From NCBI GenBank assembly GCA_027486405.1, contig JAIXPD010000033.1, positions 1 to 40,943 on the forward strand: DNA of 40,943 nucleotides. The letters are read 5' to 3'. The stretch comes from Azospirillum sp. (GTDB lineage: Bacteria; Pseudomonadota; Alphaproteobacteria; Azospirillales; Azospirillaceae). This document shows, piece by piece, positions 7,749 through 16,488 of this stretch. How positions within the stretch are numbered: position 1 is the first letter of the stretch; each line of letters opens with the position of its first letter. The translations under genes and the position numbers were made by a program. Under the pieces are notes generated by a model. It saw nothing but the letters and a program-made list of their open reading frames with translations. It did no database searches and was not told where the DNA came from.

Positions 7749-10610
7749 CTATTCCGCCGCCGTGACGGTCGCTGTGACGGTGGCCGCGGTCACGCGCTTG
7801 CGTTCCACCTCCTGCCGGTCACGCTCGACCTGCCAGTCGGACGGCTGGTTGCTGCGGGTGATCTGCACCGCCGTCACCTTGTATTCGGGGCAGTTGGTCG
7901 CCCAATCCGAATTGTCGGTGGTGACGACGTTCGCCCCCGTCACCGGGTGGTGAAAGGTGGTGTAGACCACGCCCGGCGGCATCCGGTCGGACAGTTGCGC
8001 CCGCAGGGTGGTGGCCCCGGTGCGGCTGGCCAGCGACACCAGATCGCCATCCTTCAACCCGCGCTGTTCGGCGTCGTGCGGGTTGATCTCCAGCAGATCT
8101 TCCGGGTGCCAGGCGACGTTGGCGGTGCGCCGGGTCTGGGCACGGACGTTGTACTGGCTGAGGATGCGCCCGGTGGTCAGGATCAACGGGTACATCAGCG
8201 TCGTCCGCTCGTCGGTCGGGATGTATTCCGTGACCATGAAGCGGCCCTTGCCGCGCACGAAGCCGTTGGCGTGCATGATCGGCGTGCCGCTGTGCGCCTC
8301 GTCCGTGCAGGGCCATTGCACGCTGCCCAGCCGGTCCAGCTTCTCGAAGCTCACCCCCCGGAAGGTCGGGGTCACACGGGCGATCTCGTCCATGATCTGC
8401 GACGGGTGGTCGTACCCCATGGGGTAGCCCATCGCGGTGGCCAGCGCGCAGGCAACCCACCATTCGTCCTTGCCCACGCGCGACGGCATGGCCGGGCGCA
8501 CCCGGTTGATCCGCCGTTCGGCGTTGGTGAAGGTCCCATCCTTTTCCAGGAAGGAGGTGCCGGGGAAGAAGACATGGGCGAAGGCCGCCGTTTCGTTCAG
8601 GAACAGATCCTGGACGATCAGGATGTCCAACGCTTCCAGCGCGGCGGAGACGTGGTTGGTGTTGGGATCGGACTGGGCGATGTCCTCGCCCTGGACGAAC
8701 ATGCCCTTGAAGCTGCCATCGATGGCGGCGTTGAACATGTTGGGGATGCGCAGGCCCGGTTCGTTGTCCAGCGTCGCCCCCCACAGCTCTTCGAACATGC
8801 CGCGCACGCTGTCGTCGGACACGTGGCGGTAGCCGGAAAATTCGTGCGGGAACGACCCCATGTCGCAGGAGCCTTGCACGTTGTTCTGACCGCGCAGCGG
8901 ATTCACGCCCACACCGTCGCGCCCGATGTTGCCGGTGGCCATCGCCAGATTGGCCATCGCCATCACGGTGGTCGATCCCTGGCTGTGCTCCGTCACCCCC
9001 AAGCCGTAATAGATCGCGGCGTTGCCGCCGGTGGCGTAGAGGCGGGCGGCGGCGCGGATCGCGTCCGCCGGAACGCCGGTGCGCTCGGCCAGCGCCTCGG
9101 GCGCGTTGCGCGGTTCGGCGACGAAGGCGGCCCAGCGGTCGAACGCCGCCACGTCGCAGCGCTCCTCGACAAAGGGGCGGTTGACCAGCCCCTCCGTCAC
9201 GATCACATGGGCCAGCGCGTTCAGCACCGCCACGTTGGTGCCGGGTTGCAGTTGCAGATGGTGCGCCGCCTCGATGTGCGGGCTGCGCACCAGATCGATG
9301 CGGCGGGGATCGACGACGATCAGCTTGGCCCCGGCCCGCAACCGCTTCTTCAGGCGGGAGGCGAAGACCGGATGCCCGTCGGTCGGGTTGGCCCCGATCA
9401 CCAACACCACATCGGCCTGCGCCACGCTCTTGAAATCCTGCGTCCCGGCCGACGTGCCGAAGGTCTGCGACAGGCCATAGCCGGTCGGCGAATGGCAGAC
9501 GCGGGCGCAGGTGTCGACGTTGTTGTTGCCGAAGGCCGCCCGGATCATCTTCTGGACGACGTAAATCTCCTCGTTCGTGCAGCGGGACGAGGTGATGCCG
9601 CCGATGGACCCGCGCCCATATTTGGCCTGCACCGCTTTCAGCCGGGTGGCGGCATACGCCACCGCCTCCTCCCACGACACCGCGCGCCACGGATCGGTGA
9701 TCCGCTCGCGGATCATCGGGGTCATCACCCGATCCTTGTGGGTGGCGTAGCCCCAGGCGAAGCGGCCCTTCACACAACTGTGCCCCTCGTTGGCCCCGCC
9801 ATCCTTGTAGGGGGTCATGCGGACGACCGTGGTTCCCTTCATCTCCGCCTTGAAGGAGCAACCGACGCCGCAATAGGCGCAGGTGGTCAGCACGCTGTGT
9901 TCCGGTTGGCCCAGCTCGATCACCGATTTTTCGGTCAGCGTCGCGGTTGGGCAGGCCTGGACGCAGGCCCCGCAGGACACGCATTCGCTGTCCATGAAGG
10001 CTTCCGCCGCGCCGGGCGACACCGCCGAGGCGAAGCCGCGCCCGCCGATGGTCAGGGCGAAGGTCCCCTGGGTTTCCTGGCAGGCCCGCACGCAGCGCGA
10101 GCAAACGATGCATTTGGCCGGGTCGAAGGTGAAATAGGGGTTGCTCTCGTCCTTGGCCTTCGCGGTGTGGCTTTCGCCGTCGAAACCGTACCGGACGTTG
10201 CGCAGCCCCACCGCGCCCGCCATATCCTGCAACTCACAGTCGCCGTTCGCCGCGCAGGTCAGGCAATCGAGCGGATGGTCGGAGATGTACAGCTCCATCA
10301 CCCCGCGCCGCAGCTTGGCCAGACGCGGCGTCTGGGTGGACACCTTCATGCCCGCCGCCGCCGGGGTGGTGCAGGAGGCGGGCGTGCCGCGCCGCCCCTC
10401 GATCTCCACCAGACACAGACGGCAGGAGCCGAAGGGTTCCAGGCTGTCGGTGGCGCACAGCTTGGGCACCGTGATGCCCGCATCCATCGCCGCCCGCATC
10501 AGCGAGGTGCCTTCCGGCACGGTCACGCTGCGCCCGTCGATCTCCAGCGTCACCAACGTGGCGGAGGTCCGGGCCGGGGTGCCGAAATCGGTCTCGTGGC
10601 TGTGGGTCAT
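7749..10610 (-). CDS. fdsA: NAD-dependent formate dehydrogenase alpha (catalytic) subunit
   Basis: Oxidises formate to CO2 at a bis-MGD molybdenum centre and passes electrons to FdsB/FdsG for NAD reduction; soluble cytoplasmic complex. The 953 residues contain, in order: a [2Fe-2S] ferredoxin-like domain (Cys52, 63, 66, 80), a His/Cys cluster segment (His112, Cys116, 119, 125), two [4Fe-4S] sets (Cys167/170/173/177 and Cys210/213/216/220), another [4Fe-4S] (Cys244/247/251/279), then the molybdopterin oxidoreductase domains. The active-site segment is DTCARVCHSPTGYG with Cys372-His373, so this is a cysteine, not a selenocysteine, enzyme. The start overlaps the fdsB stop by four bases (ATGA), giving translational coupling. 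The C-terminal VVYTTFHHPVTGANVVTTDN is the usual cofactor-binding end. Confidence 0.97.
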   Translation of the reverse strand: MTHSHETDFGTPARTSATLVTLEIDGRSVTVPEGTSLMRAAMDAGITVPKLCATDSLEPFGSCRLCLVEIEGRRGTPASCTTPAAAGMKVSTQTPRLAKLRRGVMELYISDHPLDCLTCAANGDCELQDMAGAVGLRNVRYGFDGESHTAKAKDESNPYFTFDPAKCIVCSRCVRACQETQGTFALTIGGRGFASAVSPGAAEAFMDSECVSCGACVQACPTATLTEKSVIELGQPEHSVLTTCAYCGVGCSFKAEMKGTTVVRMTPYKDGGANEGHSCVKGRFAWGYATHKDRVMTPMIRERITDPWRAVSWEEAVAYAATRLKAVQAKYGRGSIGGITSSRCTNEEIYVVQKMIRAAFGNNNVDTCARVCHSPTGYGLSQTFGTSAGTQDFKSVAQADVVLVIGANPTDGHPVFASRLKKRLRAGAKLIVVDPRRIDLVRSPHIEAAHHLQLQPGTNVAVLNALAHVIVTEGLVNRPFVEERCDVAAFDRWAAFVAEPRNAPEALAERTGVPADAIRAAARLYATGGNAAIYYGLGVTEHSQGSTTVMAMANLAMATGNIGRDGVGVNPLRGQNNVQGSCDMGSFPHEFSGYRHVSDDSVRGMFEELWGATLDNEPGLRIPNMFNAAIDGSFKGMFVQGEDIAQSDPNTNHVSAALEALDILIVQDLFLNETAAFAHVFFPGTSFLEKDGTFTNAERRINRVRPAMPSRVGKDEWWVACALATAMGYPMGYDHPSQIMDEIARVTPTFRGVSFEKLDRLGSVQWPCTDEAHSGTPIMHANGFVRGKGRFMVTEYIPTDERTTLMYPLILTTGRILSQYNVRAQTRRTANVAWHPEDLLEINPHDAEQRGLKDGDLVSLASRTGATTLRAQLSDRMPPGVVYTTFHHPVTGANVVTTDNSDWATNCPEYKVTAVQITRSNQPSDWQVERDRQEVERKRVTAATVTATVTAAE

Positions 10611-12178
10611 GACGCGTCTCCTGCGCGGCTACCGGGGGCGGGGCGGAAATCAGCCGGGAAATGCTTGACGGCGCTGCGCACCGGATAGGGCGTCATCCCG
10701 CCCATGGCGCACAGCGATCCGTCCACCATCACCTCGCACAGATCATCCAGCAGGGCGAGGTTGTCGTCCACATCGCACCCGGCGATGATCTTGTCGATCA
10801 CCTCGACCCCACGGGTGGAGCCGATGCGGCAGGGGGTGCATTTGCCGCAGGATTCGATGGCGCAGAACTCCATGGCGAAGCGGGCCTGGCGCGCCATGTT
10901 CACAGTGTCGTCGAAGACGACGATGCCGCCATGGCCCAGCATCGCCCCTTGGGCGGCGAAGGCCTCGTAATCCTTGGGCAGGGCGAACTGTTCCGGCGGC
11001 AGATAGGCCCCCAGCGGCCCGCCGACCTGCACCGCGCGGATCGGACGCCCGCTGATGGTCCCGCCGCCATACTCGTACAGCAGATCGTGCAGGGTGACGC
11101 CGAACGCCTTTTCGACGATGCCGCCGCGCCGGATGTTGCCCGCCAACTGGAAGGGCAAGGTGCCGCGCGACCGGCCGACGCCGAAATCGCGGTAATAGGC
11201 CGCCCCCCGGTCCAGAATGATCGGAACCGCGCAGAGCGACAGCACGTTGTTGACCACGGTCGGCTTGCCGAACAGCCCCTCCAGTGCGGGAAGCGGCGGC
11301 TTGGCGCGCACCATGCCGCGCTTGCCCTCCAGGCTTTCCAGCATCGCGGTTTCCTCGCCGCAGATGTAGGCCCCGGCCCCGACCCGCACCTCCAGGTGAA
11401 AGGTCCGGTCGGTCCCGTGGATGTCGTCGCCCAACCAGCCCTCGTCATAGGCCAGACGAATGGCGTGGCGGAGCGTTTCCGTGGCGTGCGGGTATTCCGA
11501 GCGCATGTAGACGAAACCAGCCGTCGCCCCCACCGCCAGCGCGGCGATGGTCATGCCTTCGATCAGGCAGAAGGGATCGCCCTCGATGATCATGCGGTCG
11601 GCGAAGGTCCCGCTGTCGCCCTCGTCGGCGTTGCAGCAGATGAACTTCTCCGCCGCCGTGGCGTTCAGCACCGTGTTCCATTTGATGCCGGTCGGGAACC
11701 CCGCCCCGCCCCGCCCGCGCAGGCCCGAGTCCGTCACCACCGCGACGATCTCCGCCGGGGTCATCGCCAGCGCGTTTTCCAGGCCCCGGAAGCCGCCATG
11801 CGCGCGGTAATCCTCGACCGACAGCGGGTCGATCACGCCGCAGCGGGCGAAGGTCAGACGCTCCTGATTCTTGAAATAGGGGATCTCTTCGGTCAGGCCG
11901 TGGCCCAGCGGGTGCGCGCCGCCGGTCAGGAACCCGGCGTCGAACAGCGACGGCACATCGGCGGGCGTCACCGCGCCATAGGCCACGCGCCCGGCGTCCG
12001 TCGCCACCTCCACCAACGGTTCCAGCCACAGCATCCCGCGCGAGCCGTTGCGCACGATCCGCACCGGCAGGCCCCGATGGCTCGCCTCGGCCCGGATGGC
12101 GATGGCGACCGCGTCGGCCCCGACCGACAGGGCGGCGGCGTCGCGCGGCACATAGACCGTGATCAAATGGCCGCTCAT
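10607..12178 (-). CDS. fdsB: NAD-dependent formate dehydrogenase beta (FMN/NAD) subunit
   Basis: Homologue of NuoF that carries FMN and a [4Fe-4S] cluster and reduces NAD. The 523-residue protein has a thioredoxin-like N-terminal domain (about 1-110, without the full Cys set) fused to the NuoF core. Motifs: GLRGRGGAGFPTGIKW (152-167) for NADH/FMN, CNADEGDSGTFADR (182-195), YICGEETAMLESLEGKRG (271-288), and the cluster cysteines 444, 447, 450 and 490. The frame is open upstream, but the ATG at 12178 overlaps the fdsG stop by four bases and gives the family N-terminus. It also overlaps the fdsA start by four bases, so fdsG-fdsB-fdsA are coupled in translation. Confidence 0.96.
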   Translation of the reverse strand: MSGHLITVYVPRDAAALSVGADAVAIAIRAEASHRGLPVRIVRNGSRGMLWLEPLVEVATDAGRVAYGAVTPADVPSLFDAGFLTGGAHPLGHGLTEEIPYFKNQERLTFARCGVIDPLSVEDYRAHGGFRGLENALAMTPAEIVAVVTDSGLRGRGGAGFPTGIKWNTVLNATAAEKFICCNADEGDSGTFADRMIIEGDPFCLIEGMTIAALAVGATAGFVYMRSEYPHATETLRHAIRLAYDEGWLGDDIHGTDRTFHLEVRVGAGAYICGEETAMLESLEGKRGMVRAKPPLPALEGLFGKPTVVNNVLSLCAVPIILDRGAAYYRDFGVGRSRGTLPFQLAGNIRRGGIVEKAFGVTLHDLLYEYGGGTISGRPIRAVQVGGPLGAYLPPEQFALPKDYEAFAAQGAMLGHGGIVVFDDTVNMARQARFAMEFCAIESCGKCTPCRIGSTRGVEVIDKIIAGCDVDDNLALLDDLCEVMVDGSLCAMGGMTPYPVRSAVKHFPADFRPAPGSRAGDAS

Positions 12179-12672
12179 CGCGCATCCCCCGTCTGAGTCT
12201 GGTTCCGCAGGTCCGCCGTCAGGGCGTCGAACCGCTCCGGCCCGACCCGGCCGTGCAGCGTCCCGTCGATCATCACGGCGGGCGACAGGGCGCAATTGCC
12301 CAGACAGAACACCGGCTCCACCGTGAACACGCCGTCGGCGGTGGTCCCGTGCAGATCAACCGTCAAGCGCCGACGGACGTGATCGAGCAGCGCGTCGGCC
12401 CCCATCGCCTGGCAGGCTTCGGCCCGGCAAACCTTGATCGTGTGATGGCCCGGTCGGGTGCGGCGGAAATCGTGATAGAAGCTGACCACACCATGCACAT
12501 CGGCGCGCGACAGGTTCAGCGCCCCGGCCAGCAGCGGAATCGCCTCCTCGTCGATGCAGCCGAAGGTTTCCTGCAAGGCGTGCAGGATCGGCAACAAAGC
12601 GCCGCGCTGGTGCGCGTGCTCCGCGACGATGGACAGGGCGCGCTCGGCGCTCCACGGTTGGCTGACGCTCAC
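12175..12672 (-). CDS. fdsG: NAD-dependent formate dehydrogenase gamma subunit
   Basis: Homologue of NuoE that holds a [2Fe-2S] cluster in a thioredoxin-like fold. The 165-residue protein shows the helical N-terminal part (LLPILHALQETFGCI, VHGVVSFYHDF) and then the four cluster cysteines at 82, 87, 123 and 127 within VCRAEACQAMG and FCLGNCALSPA. First gene of the fds operon. The start is GTG at 12672, preceded by GGGAGA about seven bases upstream. The 109-bp region ahead of it carries two inverted repeats and the end of the LysR gene. Confidence 0.95.
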   Translation of the reverse strand: MSVSQPWSAERALSIVAEHAHQRGALLPILHALQETFGCIDEEAIPLLAGALNLSRADVHGVVSFYHDFRRTRPGHHTIKVCRAEACQAMGADALLDHVRRRLTVDLHGTTADGVFTVEPVFCLGNCALSPAVMIDGTLHGRVGPERFDALTADLRNQTQTGDAR

Positions 12673-12727
12673 GGCTGGCTCTCCCGGTGGTCACGGTTCG
12701 GGAGAATGCCGGATTGCGGGCGGTCCC

Positions 12728-12770
12728 AGCAAATTGCATTTGCTGATGGCGTGATAGCTTTTGGCTATCA
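12728..12770 (-). promoter_or_regulatory. Two dyads upstream of the fds operon (LysR-site candidates)
   Basis: Two perfect inverted repeats lie between the LysR stop and fdsG. The distal one (12752-12770) has arms TGATAGC and GCTATCA around five bases. The proximal one (12728-12744) has arms AGCAAAT and ATTTGCT around TGC. Measured from the fdsG start they centre about 89 and 64 bases upstream. The distal dyad contains ATAG-N7-CTAT, the spacing seen in LysR/OxyR-type half sites. A recognition-plus-activation site pair for the adjacent LysR protein is the likely reading. No strong -10 box was found. Confidence 0.5.
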
Positions 12771-12781
12771 TGAAAGCGCCA

Positions 12782-13732
12782 TCAGGCGAGCGCCAGCCGC
12801 CACGGGGTCAGGGCGCTGGCGGTGGCGATGGCCACACGCTGGCCAATGTCGTCGTCGGCCAGCGCCACGGCCAGCGCCTTGGCCAGTTGGGCGGGCGGGT
12901 CGCGGTCGGCGTAGGCCAGCCCGACGACGTAGCTCAACGTCGGTTCGACCAGCGGGACCGCCACCACCTCCGGGTCGGTTGGCACACAGGTCAGCAATTG
13001 GCCCGGAACCACGCTGGCGCAATGGCCGCTGCGCACGATGGTGTAGAGCGTGACGATGGAGTTGGTTTCCAAAATCGGTTCCACCGCCCGCCCGGTCATG
13101 CGAAAGGCGGTGTCGGCGATGCGCCGGTTCTGCATCTCCGGCGTCAGCAGGCACAGGCGCAGCCCGGCGGCGGCCTCCCACGTCACCGCCCCGGCGGCCA
13201 GCACCGCGTCGCCGATCTGGCCGCGCTGGACCAGCAGGTAATAGCGTTCGGAATAGAGCGGCAGGGTGCGGACGTTGTTCAGCGGTTCGTTGTCGAGGTA
13301 GGTGACGGCGGCGTCGATGGTGAATTCGTCCAACCCCCGTTGCACCTCGCGCGAACTCAGCGAGGTGACGCTCGCCCGGATGTGCGGGTAGCGGGCGGCA
13401 AAGGGGGTGAGGATCTGCGGAATCACCGGCAATCCGGTGGGAATCGCCCCCAGGCGCAAATGGCCCGACAGCCCCTGCGCCAGCACGAGCAATTCGTGAT
13501 GCAGGTTGTCACGCTCCGCCACGATGCGGCGGGCGTAATCCAGCACCTTCAACCCTTCCGGGGTGAAGCCGCCGAACTTCTGCCCGCGCTCGACGATCGG
13601 CACGTTCAGGTCGGCTTCCAACTGGCGGATGGCGTTGGACAGGGTCGGTTGGGCAACGTGGCAGCGCTCCGCCGCCCGACCGAAATGCCGTTCCTGCGCC
13701 AAGGCCAGCAGATAGACGAATTTGCGAAACAC
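12782..13732 (-). CDS. LysR-family regulator next to the fds operon
   Basis: A 316-residue LysR protein with the usual length. The HTH is in the first 60 residues (FGRAAERCHVAQPTLSNAIRQLEADL), followed by the linker helix and two effector subdomains (HLRLGAIPTGLPVIPQIL and the C-terminal half with SGHCASVVPGQLL). The start is taken as GTG at 13732 (reads VFRKFVYLLALAQ), because upstream residues of the open frame are Arg/Gly-rich low-complexity sequence; that choice is moderately sure. It lies directly upstream of fdsG on the same strand, with two dyads in the gap, so it is very probably the activator of formate dehydrogenase. This arrangement is common for fds clusters. Confidence 0.85.
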   Translation of the reverse strand: MFRKFVYLLALAQERHFGRAAERCHVAQPTLSNAIRQLEADLNVPIVERGQKFGGFTPEGLKVLDYARRIVAERDNLHHELLVLAQGLSGHLRLGAIPTGLPVIPQILTPFAARYPHIRASVTSLSSREVQRGLDEFTIDAAVTYLDNEPLNNVRTLPLYSERYYLLVQRGQIGDAVLAAGAVTWEAAAGLRLCLLTPEMQNRRIADTAFRMTGRAVEPILETNSIVTLYTIVRSGHCASVVPGQLLTCVPTDPEVVAVPLVEPTLSYVVGLAYADRDPPAQLAKALAVALADDDIGQRVAIATASALTPWRLALA

Positions 13733-13779
13733 CGCCCGCCCCCGGCCTGCCCCACCCCGTCGCGTTTTCCCCCGCCCGC

Positions 13780-15579
13780 TCAGGCGCTGATGCGGGCCGG
13801 ATCCTCGGTGTGGCGGGCGTCGGCCTGCGTCCACGCCAACAGGCGCGCCACCGCGCCGTCGGCCTGCGGGGTCAGCAGCGGGGCCGCGCCCAGCAGCACC
13901 GCCCCGCTGCCGCCGTCGATGGTCAACAGGTCGCCCGCCTGGACGGTGACGGTCCCGATGGTCATGCGCCCGGCCTCCGGCTCGATCCGCAGGGCGCGGG
14001 CACCGGCCACGCAGGGCCGCCCCAGGCCGCGCGCCACGGTGGCGGCGTGGCTGGTGAAGCCGCCGCGCGCGGTCAGAATGCCGACCGCCGCCTGCATGCC
14101 GCAGATCTCGTCCGGCAGGGTTTCCGGACGGCAGAGGATCACCGGAACCCCGGCCTGGGCCAGCCGCACCGCCTCGTCCGCCGTGAACACGGCGCGGCCG
14201 GTCGCCGCACCCGGCGAGGCCGCCAGCCCGGTGGCGATGGCGTTGGCCGCAGCCTCCGGCGACAGCACCGGGCGCAGCAGTTCGTCCAGCGCCTGGGGAT
14301 CGACCCGCTCCACCGCCGTGCGGCGGCTGATGATGCCCTCGTCGGCCAGATCCACGGCGATGCGGACGGCGGCGGCGGCGGACCGCTTGCCCGACCGGGT
14401 TTGCAGCACGAACAGACGCCCGGATTCCACCGTGAACTCAATGTCCTGCATGTCGCCAAAGGCGCGTTCCAGCCGCACCGACACCGCGCGCAGATCCGCG
14501 TAGACGGCGGGCAGGCGGCGTTCCATCGACCGGTCGGCCCGCGCGTCGCCCGCGCGCGCCGCCAGCGGATCGGGGTCGCGGATGCCCGACACCACATCCT
14601 CGCCCTGGGCGTTGGCGAGAAACTCCCCGCACAGGCCGGGTTCGCCGGTGGACGGATCGCGGGTGAACAGCACGCCCGATCCCGAATCCTCGCCCCGATT
14701 GCCGAACACCATGGCCTGCACCGTCACCGCCGTGCCCCAACTGTCGGGGATGGCGTGCAGCGCGCGATAGGCCACGGCGCGCGGGTTCATCCAGGACCGG
14801 AACACCGCCAGGATCGCCGCGCGCAACTGCGCCGCCGGATCCTGGGGGAAGGGCCGCCCGGTGTGGTCCTGCACCGCCGCCAGGAACTGCGGCAACAGGG
14901 TTTGCCAATCCTCCGCCGTCAGATCGGCGTCGCGCAGCACACCGCGCGCGTCCTTGAACTCGTCCAGCAGCCGGTCGAACACCCGGCCCGGCACGCCCAG
15001 CACCACCGGGGCGTAGGTCTGGATCAGGCGGCGGTAACAATCATAGGCAAAGCGCGCGTCGCCATGGCGCGCGGCCAGCGCCAGCACCGTGCGGTCGTTC
15101 AGCCCCAGATTCAGCACCGTGTCCATCATGCCGGGCATGGAGGCTTGCGCGCCCGAGCGCACCGCCAGCAGCAACGGCGCGTCAACGCCGCCAAAGCGCG
15201 ACCCGGCGCGGCCTTCCAACCGGGCCAGCGCCTCGGCGATGCGGGCCTCGAAGGCGGGGGGCAGTTGCGCCGCCTCGCCCGCCGCCGCCATCCGCCGACC
15301 GGCCTCCGTTGTGATGGTGAAGCCGGGGGGAACCGGCACGCCCAGCCGCGCCATGGCGACCAGCCCGGCACCCTTGCCGCCCAGCCGGTCCGGCCCCGTC
15401 GCGTTGCCAGCGGGAACCGGCGCGCCGACGCCGAACTCGACGATCCAGGCGGCGAAATCCGGAAGCGGGTCCAGCGGTACGGCGAAGGGTTTGGCGACCG
15501 GGGCGACCCGATGCTCCGCCGCGCGCGGCGTTGCCCCGAACACACCCTCGATCATCCCCACACCCAACACCGCGTCCAT
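13780..15579 (-). CDS. Pyruvate phosphate dikinase-like protein lacking the PEP domain
   Basis: Full PPDK (about 870-900 residues) has an ATP-grasp N-terminus, a swivelling phosphohistidine domain, and a C-terminal PEP/pyruvate barrel. This 599-residue protein has the first two: GPDRLGGKGAGLVAMARLG (62-80), RSGAQASMPGMMDTVLNLG (141-159), FGNRGEDSGSGVLFTRDPS (292-310), EFTVESGRLFVLQTRSGKR (381-399), and GGFTSHAATVARGLGRPCV with the phospho-acceptor His511 and regulatory-type Thr509. It then ends within about 90 residues; the barrel is absent and no frame downstream supplies it, since the next gene is LysR. The ATG at 15579 follows GGGAGA. It could autophosphorylate from ATP and pass phosphate to an unknown partner, or be an inactive relic. 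It lies 47 bp upstream of the LysR gene, same strand. Confidence 0.8.
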   Translation of the reverse strand: MDAVLGVGMIEGVFGATPRAAEHRVAPVAKPFAVPLDPLPDFAAWIVEFGVGAPVPAGNATGPDRLGGKGAGLVAMARLGVPVPPGFTITTEAGRRMAAAGEAAQLPPAFEARIAEALARLEGRAGSRFGGVDAPLLLAVRSGAQASMPGMMDTVLNLGLNDRTVLALAARHGDARFAYDCYRRLIQTYAPVVLGVPGRVFDRLLDEFKDARGVLRDADLTAEDWQTLLPQFLAAVQDHTGRPFPQDPAAQLRAAILAVFRSWMNPRAVAYRALHAIPDSWGTAVTVQAMVFGNRGEDSGSGVLFTRDPSTGEPGLCGEFLANAQGEDVVSGIRDPDPLAARAGDARADRSMERRLPAVYADLRAVSVRLERAFGDMQDIEFTVESGRLFVLQTRSGKRSAAAAVRIAVDLADEGIISRRTAVERVDPQALDELLRPVLSPEAAANAIATGLAASPGAATGRAVFTADEAVRLAQAGVPVILCRPETLPDEICGMQAAVGILTARGGFTSHAATVARGLGRPCVAGARALRIEPEAGRMTIGTVTVQAGDLLTIDGGSGAVLLGAAPLLTPQADGAVARLLAWTQADARHTEDPARISA

Positions 15580-15660
15580 CTGATGTCTCCCCCGCCCGGC
15601 CTTCCGGGATACGCCGAAAGCCTCTGTTTGCAGCATGCGCCCATTCCGCCGCACTGCACA

Positions 15661-15673
15661 ACGATACTATCGT
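15661..15673. promoter_or_regulatory. Dyad ACGATA-C-TATCGT upstream of the PPDK-like gene
   Basis: A perfect inverted repeat with six-base arms and one central base, about 82-94 bases before the PPDK-like start, in an AT-richer part of the 273-bp gap 15580-15852. It shares GATA/TATC arms with the distal dyad before fdsG, so the same LysR protein could bind both. No clear -35/-10 pair was identified in the gap. Confidence 0.4.
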
Positions 15674-15852
15674 GTAATTTTCAAGCTGTTGGAAGCGGGT
15701 AAAACTTATCTGATCTTACGTTTCCCCGATTTTTCCAAAGGGTGTGGCGGTTGTGCCGAACCCAAACGGCGACCGAAACCATACGCCGACGCATGGCAAT
15801 TTGACCGTCATCCCCTTGCCACAGTTGGATTTTCCAGAGCGCCCGCGTGGTT

Positions 15853-16488
15853 TCAGCGCCGCCGCGCCGCCGCCAGGGCATCGGCGATTGCCCACGGATT
15901 GCGCATCGCCTGCCCCATAATCGCCACCCCCGCCGCCCCGGCGCGACGGCAACGCGCCACCGCCTCGGCGCTCTCCAGCCCGCCCAGCGCGACGATGGGA
16001 AGCCGCGACTCGGACACCGCACGGCTCAACCCCGCCTCGCCGAACACCGGACCATAGCCGGGCTTGCTGGAGGAGGCGAAGACCGGCGACAGCGTGGCGT
16101 AATCGGCCCCGAATGCTGCCGCCCGCGCCAACCCGGCCCCGTCATGGGCCGACAGCCCGACCAGCGCCCCCGGTCCCAGCCGGGCGCGCGCGGCCGCCAC
16201 CTCCCCGCCTTCCACCCCATCGCCGCCGTCGGGCAGATGCACCCCCGCCGCGCCCACCGCCGCCGCCAGCGCCGGATCGCCGTGCAGCGTCACCACGGCC
16301 CCCCAGGGCCGGGCGCGCACCACCAGCGCGCGGGCCAGCGCCGCCCGCTCCCCCGCCTCCAGGTCCTTGTCGCGCAGGGACAGCCAGCGCAGCCCGGCGG
16401 CGAACAGGATGTCGGCCAGATCGGGCAGCGGAACGGCGGCCTGCGTCCGGTCGGTGATGACCAGCACGGGCGGATCAGGCAACCCCAC
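15853..16488 (-). CDS. thiE: Thiamine phosphate synthase (ThiE/TenI family)
   Basis: A 211-residue TIM-barrel protein. ThiE joins the thiazole phosphate and the pyrimidine pyrophosphate to form thiamine phosphate. Visible family marks: VITDRTQ at strand 1, GLRWLSLRDKDL at strand 2, VTLHGDPALAAAVGAAGVHL around strands 3-4, VGLSAHD, YATLSPVFASSSKPGYGP (phosphate loop region) and IVALGGLESAEAVARCRRAG. The start is GTG at 16488, overlapping the end of the LysR gene by 14 bases. The usual ThiE motif GVHLGQ-x-D is VHLPDGGD here, so a TenI-like or paralogous role is possible. No other thi gene is nearby. Confidence 0.75.
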   Translation of the reverse strand: MGLPDPPVLVITDRTQAAVPLPDLADILFAAGLRWLSLRDKDLEAGERAALARALVVRARPWGAVVTLHGDPALAAAVGAAGVHLPDGGDGVEGGEVAAARARLGPGALVGLSAHDGAGLARAAAFGADYATLSPVFASSSKPGYGPVFGEAGLSRAVSESRLPIVALGGLESAEAVARCRRAGAAGVAIMGQAMRNPWAIADALAAARRR

